Under the pieces are notes generated by a model. That model ran no database searches. It was not told where the DNA came from and saw only the letters and a program-made list of their open reading frames with translations. From Streptomyces sp. CB01635 (GTDB taxonomy: Bacteria; Actinomycetota; Actinomycetes; Streptomycetales; Streptomycetaceae), in NCBI RefSeq assembly GCF_002803065.1, contig NZ_NNBL01000034.1, positions 1-64,000 on the forward strand: a stretch of DNA of 64,000 nucleotides, given 5' to 3'. Both the position numbers and the translations under genes were made by a program. Shown piece by piece: positions 61,840 through 64,000 of the stretch (position 1 is the stretch's first letter; every line of letters begins with the position of its first letter).

Positions 61840-62063
61840 ATGGAAGACATTGATGACCGGCTGTCGGAAGTGCTGGATCAGGGCGGCCCGCTGGTCCCGC
61901 TGATGACGTTCGCTGAGGCGCGGGTCGTCCGGTACGCACTGCATCTGCTCGGGCAGGGTGACGGGCCGGCGTCGCTGGCTGCCCGCGACATCGTGCGCCG
62001 CCTGGGCCGGCGCTTCGAAGCCCAGCACCCTGACAAAGCAACCCTGTTCGGAGATGAGATCCA
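61840..62063 (+). pseudogene. Hypothetical protein truncated by an IS3 remnant
   Basis: From ATG 61840 the frame gives MEDIDDRLSEVLDQGGPLVP, LMTFAEARVVRYALHLLGQG and AARDIVRRLGRRFEAQHP, a helical small protein without a recognised domain. Near 62064 it passes into antisense transposase sequence and stops by chance at 62184. The true C terminus is unknown. Confidence 0.45.
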
Positions 62064-62141
62064 TGGCTTGCCGGTCTCGGCCACGATCCGCACAGCCCTC
62101 TCACGGAACTCTGCGTCGAACTTCCGCCTCTTGCCCGCCAT
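62064..62141 (-). pseudogene. IS3-family transposase OrfA, first 25 residues
   Basis: The minus strand reads MAGKRRKFDAEFRERAVRIV and AETGKP, the start of the helix-turn-helix protein OrfA of IS3 elements. Everything after residue 26 is missing. It is wedged between the truncated hypothetical gene and the chaplin remnant. Confidence 0.65.
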
Positions 62142-62267
62142 GACCCTGTACCGGTCAACGCCTGTGGGAACACGATCAGCGTGATCGGGCTGCTCAACCC
62201 CGCCTTCGGCAACACCTGCGTCAACGGATCCCACCACGGGGGCTCCTGGGAACTTGTCGCCCGTGAA
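62142..62267 (+). pseudogene. Chaplin-domain remnant
   Basis: In the frame of bases 62142-62225 the translation is DPVPVNACGNTISVIGLLNP then AFGNTCVN, an exact chaplin domain with its two cysteines (62163-62165 and 62217-62219). Chaplins are secreted amyloid-forming surface proteins that let Streptomyces hyphae grow into air. The signal peptide and start are missing because an IS3 piece lies immediately upstream, and the natural stop is not in place: the frame continues into GSHHGGSWELVAREPLPL. A very strong terminator follows at 62268, probably that of the original gene. Confidence 0.75.
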
Positions 62268-62311
62268 CCGCTCCCACTCCGAGCCGGGGCCCTGGCTCGG
62301 AGTGGGAGCGG
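62268..62311 (+). terminator. 18-bp perfect-stem terminator after the chaplin remnant
   Basis: CCGCTCCCACTCCGAGCC (62268-62285) pairs without mismatch with GGCTCGGAGTGGGAGCGG (62294-62311) around an 8-base loop. It is the longest uninterrupted stem found in the window. Confidence 0.85.
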
Positions 62312-62410
62312 AACTCCTGCGGGACGCCTACCGGCGCACTCTCCCTGACCGCGCTCGGAGCCGCCTCGCGAGGAGGCCCGGGGACCGTCCATCACTGCCT
62401 GGAAGGACCG

Positions 62411-62797
62411 ATGACCACCGCCTTGCCCTCACGCGCCTGGACCATCACGATCAGCAGTCCAGCTGGGCGTCCCGTACTGACGTGCAGCGCCTGCCCCCTG
62501 CCCGCAGCAGCGGCAGGTGTTGCCACGTTCCCGGAGATTCGCCGTCACCTCACACGGCACCTCTCGGAGTCTCAGTTGCCGCCCCACCTGCGCACCTGTC
62601 AAGGCCGCGAAAGGTCCTGCACGTTGCACCGGCGTCAGGGACCCTGCGCTGACGGCCATCACCCGTACGGTCACCGTTTGTTCGGCGACGAGCGCCTCAA
62701 GCGCAGCGTTTTCGCAGGTTACGCAAGGGAGTTGAAGGAGCCTCGGCGCAGAGCAACGGAGCCCGAGAGACGCCGAGGAGCTTTGCGATCGAAGTGA
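62411..62797 (+). CDS. Small cysteine/histidine-rich hypothetical protein
   Basis: Up to 128 residues from ATG 62411 with GGAAGG upstream. The first 75 residues look genuine and may bind zinc: TCSACPLPA, FPEIRRHLTRHLSESQLPPH, LRTCQGRERSCTLHRRQGPC. The last 40 are arginine-rich, overlap a resolvase remnant on the other strand from 62697, and are probably read into unrelated sequence, so the native C terminus may be lost. No function assigned. Confidence 0.5.
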   Translation: MTTALPSRAWTITISSPAGRPVLTCSACPLPAAAAGVATFPEIRRHLTRHLSESQLPPHLRTCQGRERSCTLHRRQGPCADGHHPYGHRLFGDERLKRSVFAGYARELKEPRRRATEPERRRGALRSK

Positions 62798-62963
62798 CGG
62801 TGTTCTCCAGGCGGGCGAGCAGGTCGCGGGCGTGACGTACCTGTTCCTCCGTCATCGCCGGCGGGCGGCCGAGTCGGGCGCCGCGGGCGCGGGCGGCGTC
62901 CAGGCCCTCGTTGGTGCCCTGCACGATGAGTTCGCGGATGAACTCCGCGAGCGCCGCGAACAC
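62697..62963 (-). pseudogene. Serine recombinase (resolvase/invertase) fragment
   Basis: The minus strand encodes VFAALAEFIRELIVQGTNEG, LDAARARGARLGRPPAMTEE and QVRHARDLLARLENTVTSIA with KLLGVSR: the long E-helix and start of the Hin-type DNA-binding domain. The catalytic serine domain and the last helix are missing. The region after LLGVSR does not resemble the family. Confidence 0.75.
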
Positions 62964-63075
62964 GTGGGCGTTCACGATCCGGTGAGTCCTGTGCGAGGGG
63001 AGCGGCAGCTGGCGGCGCGATGCGCGCTCTGTGGTTCGGTGCGTGAGTTGCGAGTTCCGGGCGGGTGGGGAGGAG

Positions 63076-63660
63076 TCAGCGGACGTGCTGCATGCGGTGT
63101 GTTCGGTTGCTGAGTCGTACGCGGGCCTCGACGGTGTACGGGGCGGTGGCGTGCTCCAGTTCCGCGGTGACAGCGGTGAGTGCGTCGAGGACCGCTTCGG
63201 GGGCGGTGTCAGGGGCGAGCCAGGTGTGGATCCGCAAGTGCAGGCGTCGGCGCCGGGTATGGATGCGGACGCGGCAGCGGGCGACGCCGTCGATGGCGGT
63301 GGCACGCTCGCTCACGGCGCACTCCAGCGCGTGGGTCCGCAGCGTGCCGCCCGGCGCCGCCAGCGGCAGTCGGGAGCGGTTGCGGACGTGGAGCTGGCTG
63401 AGCAGCCACAGCGTCAGGAGCAGAGTGGCCGACACGCCGACCGCGGGGACAACGGGCGTCCACCAGTCGTGGCTGCGCAAGGTGGCCAGGCCGTCGCGGT
63501 CCAGCAGCACACTGCCGGCGGACGGGACGGGCCATCCGCCGGGCAGGTGCGCGGCGAGGGACGTACGGGCAGTGGCCAACCAGAGGCCGCCGAGGGCCAG
63601 CGCCATTCCCGTGACGGCCAGAACGGTGCGGTTGGCGGTACTGCGCGGCTCCCGCATCAT
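63076..63660 (-). CDS. AmaP-type alkaline-shock membrane anchor protein
   Basis: A 194-residue protein with two membrane helices (TVLAVTGMALALGGLWLATA; WWTPVVPAVGVSATLLLTLW) separated by a short external loop (LLDRDGLATLRSHDWW), then a cytosolic alpha/beta domain (ALECAVSERATAIDGVARCR to VRLSNR). In Streptomyces such genes sit in Asp23/Gls24 envelope-stress clusters and anchor the Gls24 protein to the membrane. Its ATG overlaps the stop of the upstream DUF6286 gene (ATGA), showing coupling. Confidence 0.8.
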   Translation of the reverse strand: MMREPRSTANRTVLAVTGMALALGGLWLATARTSLAAHLPGGWPVPSAGSVLLDRDGLATLRSHDWWTPVVPAVGVSATLLLTLWLLSQLHVRNRSRLPLAAPGGTLRTHALECAVSERATAIDGVARCRVRIHTRRRRLHLRIHTWLAPDTAPEAVLDALTAVTAELEHATAPYTVEARVRLSNRTHRMQHVR

Positions 63661-64000
63661 CGCTCACCTCCCGCGGTGACCTCGCCGGTGAGCTGCAGGT
63701 CGGCCGGGGTCTCGGAGATCGGGGTCCCGGAGATGGGTGTCTCGGAGGCCGGGGTCCCGGAGGCCGGAGGCTGCCACGTGGGCTCCGGGGTGACCGTCAG
63801 CTTCAGTCGCGGGGTGCGGCCCAGCCCGCATGCCGCCAGCGCCTGACGCGCGATGGCGGTCGCCTGCTCACGGGCCTGATCACGGTCGCCGAAGGCGAGG
63901 CGGGCCCGGACCCGCACGCGTCGCCGGCGCGCCCGTACGTCGACCGCACCCATGCCGGGCACGTCCCCGACCGCGTCCCGGACAAAGGTGGCCACCGTCG
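63657..64000 (-). CDS. DUF6286-type protein, C-terminal part (gene continues beyond the window)
   Basis: The visible 112 or so residues run from the window edge: FVRDAVGDVPGMGAVDVRAR, RRRVRVRARLAFGDRDQARE and ALAACGLGRTPRLKLTV, the cytosolic end of DUF6286 proteins, followed by a repetitive tail (SGTPASETPISGTPISETP). The N-terminal membrane part lies outside. Neighbour of AmaP in the usual envelope-stress cluster; a Gls24 gene is expected further to the right. Confidence 0.65.
   Translation of the reverse strand, partial: TVATFVRDAVGDVPGMGAVDVRARRRRVRVRARLAFGDRDQAREQATAIARQALAACGLGRTPRLKLTVTPEPTWQPPASGTPASETPISGTPISETPADLQLTGEVTAGGER

Overview
High-GC actinobacterial DNA, almost certainly a Streptomyces chromosome arm or a large plasmid. 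The support is strong GC bias at third codon positions, a chaplin-domain remnant, an AmaP/DUF6286 envelope-stress pair, a mycothiol-dependent isomerase fragment, a Gls24-type neighbourhood at the right edge, GTG/TTG starts and many Streptomyces-type IS5 relics. No tRNA, rRNA or CRISPR array was seen.

Left part (1-12.3 kb) is a graveyard of truncated and fused genes between a few intact ones: a formylglycine-generating-enzyme-like protein without the catalytic cysteines, a Cys-type Tat sulfatase, an alpha/beta hydrolase, and a phytanoyl-CoA dioxygenase behind a frameshifted AraC regulator. Around them lie pieces of an ABC ATPase joined to a LuxR regulator, a streptogrisin-like protease joined to an acyl-CoA ligase, two integrases, a CehA/McbA metallohydrolase, at least four IS5-type transposase pieces and the 3' end of a group II intron. 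12.3-19.7 kb is an envelope-stress island: NarL-type response regulator and histidine kinase, divergent from an ABC exporter pair, then a DUF4097 lipoprotein and a lipoprotein PBP4-type carboxypeptidase. A 22-bp palindrome sits in the divergent promoter region.

20.2-40.3 kb is the most coherent and interesting block: fourteen genes on one strand, many with overlapping stop and start codons. They encode an N-acyl-D-amino-acid deacylase-like amidohydrolase, an M20 carboxypeptidase, a COG3375-type acetyltransferase, an N-acylamino-acid racemase with all catalytic residues, a PucR regulator, an MFS carrier, two class-A-type and one class-C-type serine hydrolase without signal peptides, an oligopeptide ABC importer in which a permease and an ATPase are one polypeptide, and an 1118-residue fusion of a prolyl-oligopeptidase-type peptidase with a class-C beta-lactamase-like domain. 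I read it as import and cytosolic breakdown of peptides containing D- or N-acylated amino acids. The substrate is unknown.

40.4-46.9 kb holds a broken IS5 element, a VOC protein, an intact 1014-bp IS5-type element with a TTA target duplication, and a MatC-type transporter plus PrpF-type isomerase operon divergent from a LysR regulator. 47-52.5 kb has a CBS protein, a DEAD-box helicase, a cold-shock protein, a MerR regulator and an anti-sigma-type ATPase, with a repeat-rich leader and five copies of a 25-bp tandem repeat. 52.5-64 kb is again mixed: relics (DUF475, TnpB, DUF6082, IS110, IS3, resolvase, chaplin) between small secreted or membrane proteins (ricin-like, pentapeptide-repeat, Nudix, lipoprotein, DUF6082, HNH nuclease, DUF4352), ending in AmaP and a DUF6286 gene cut by the window edge.
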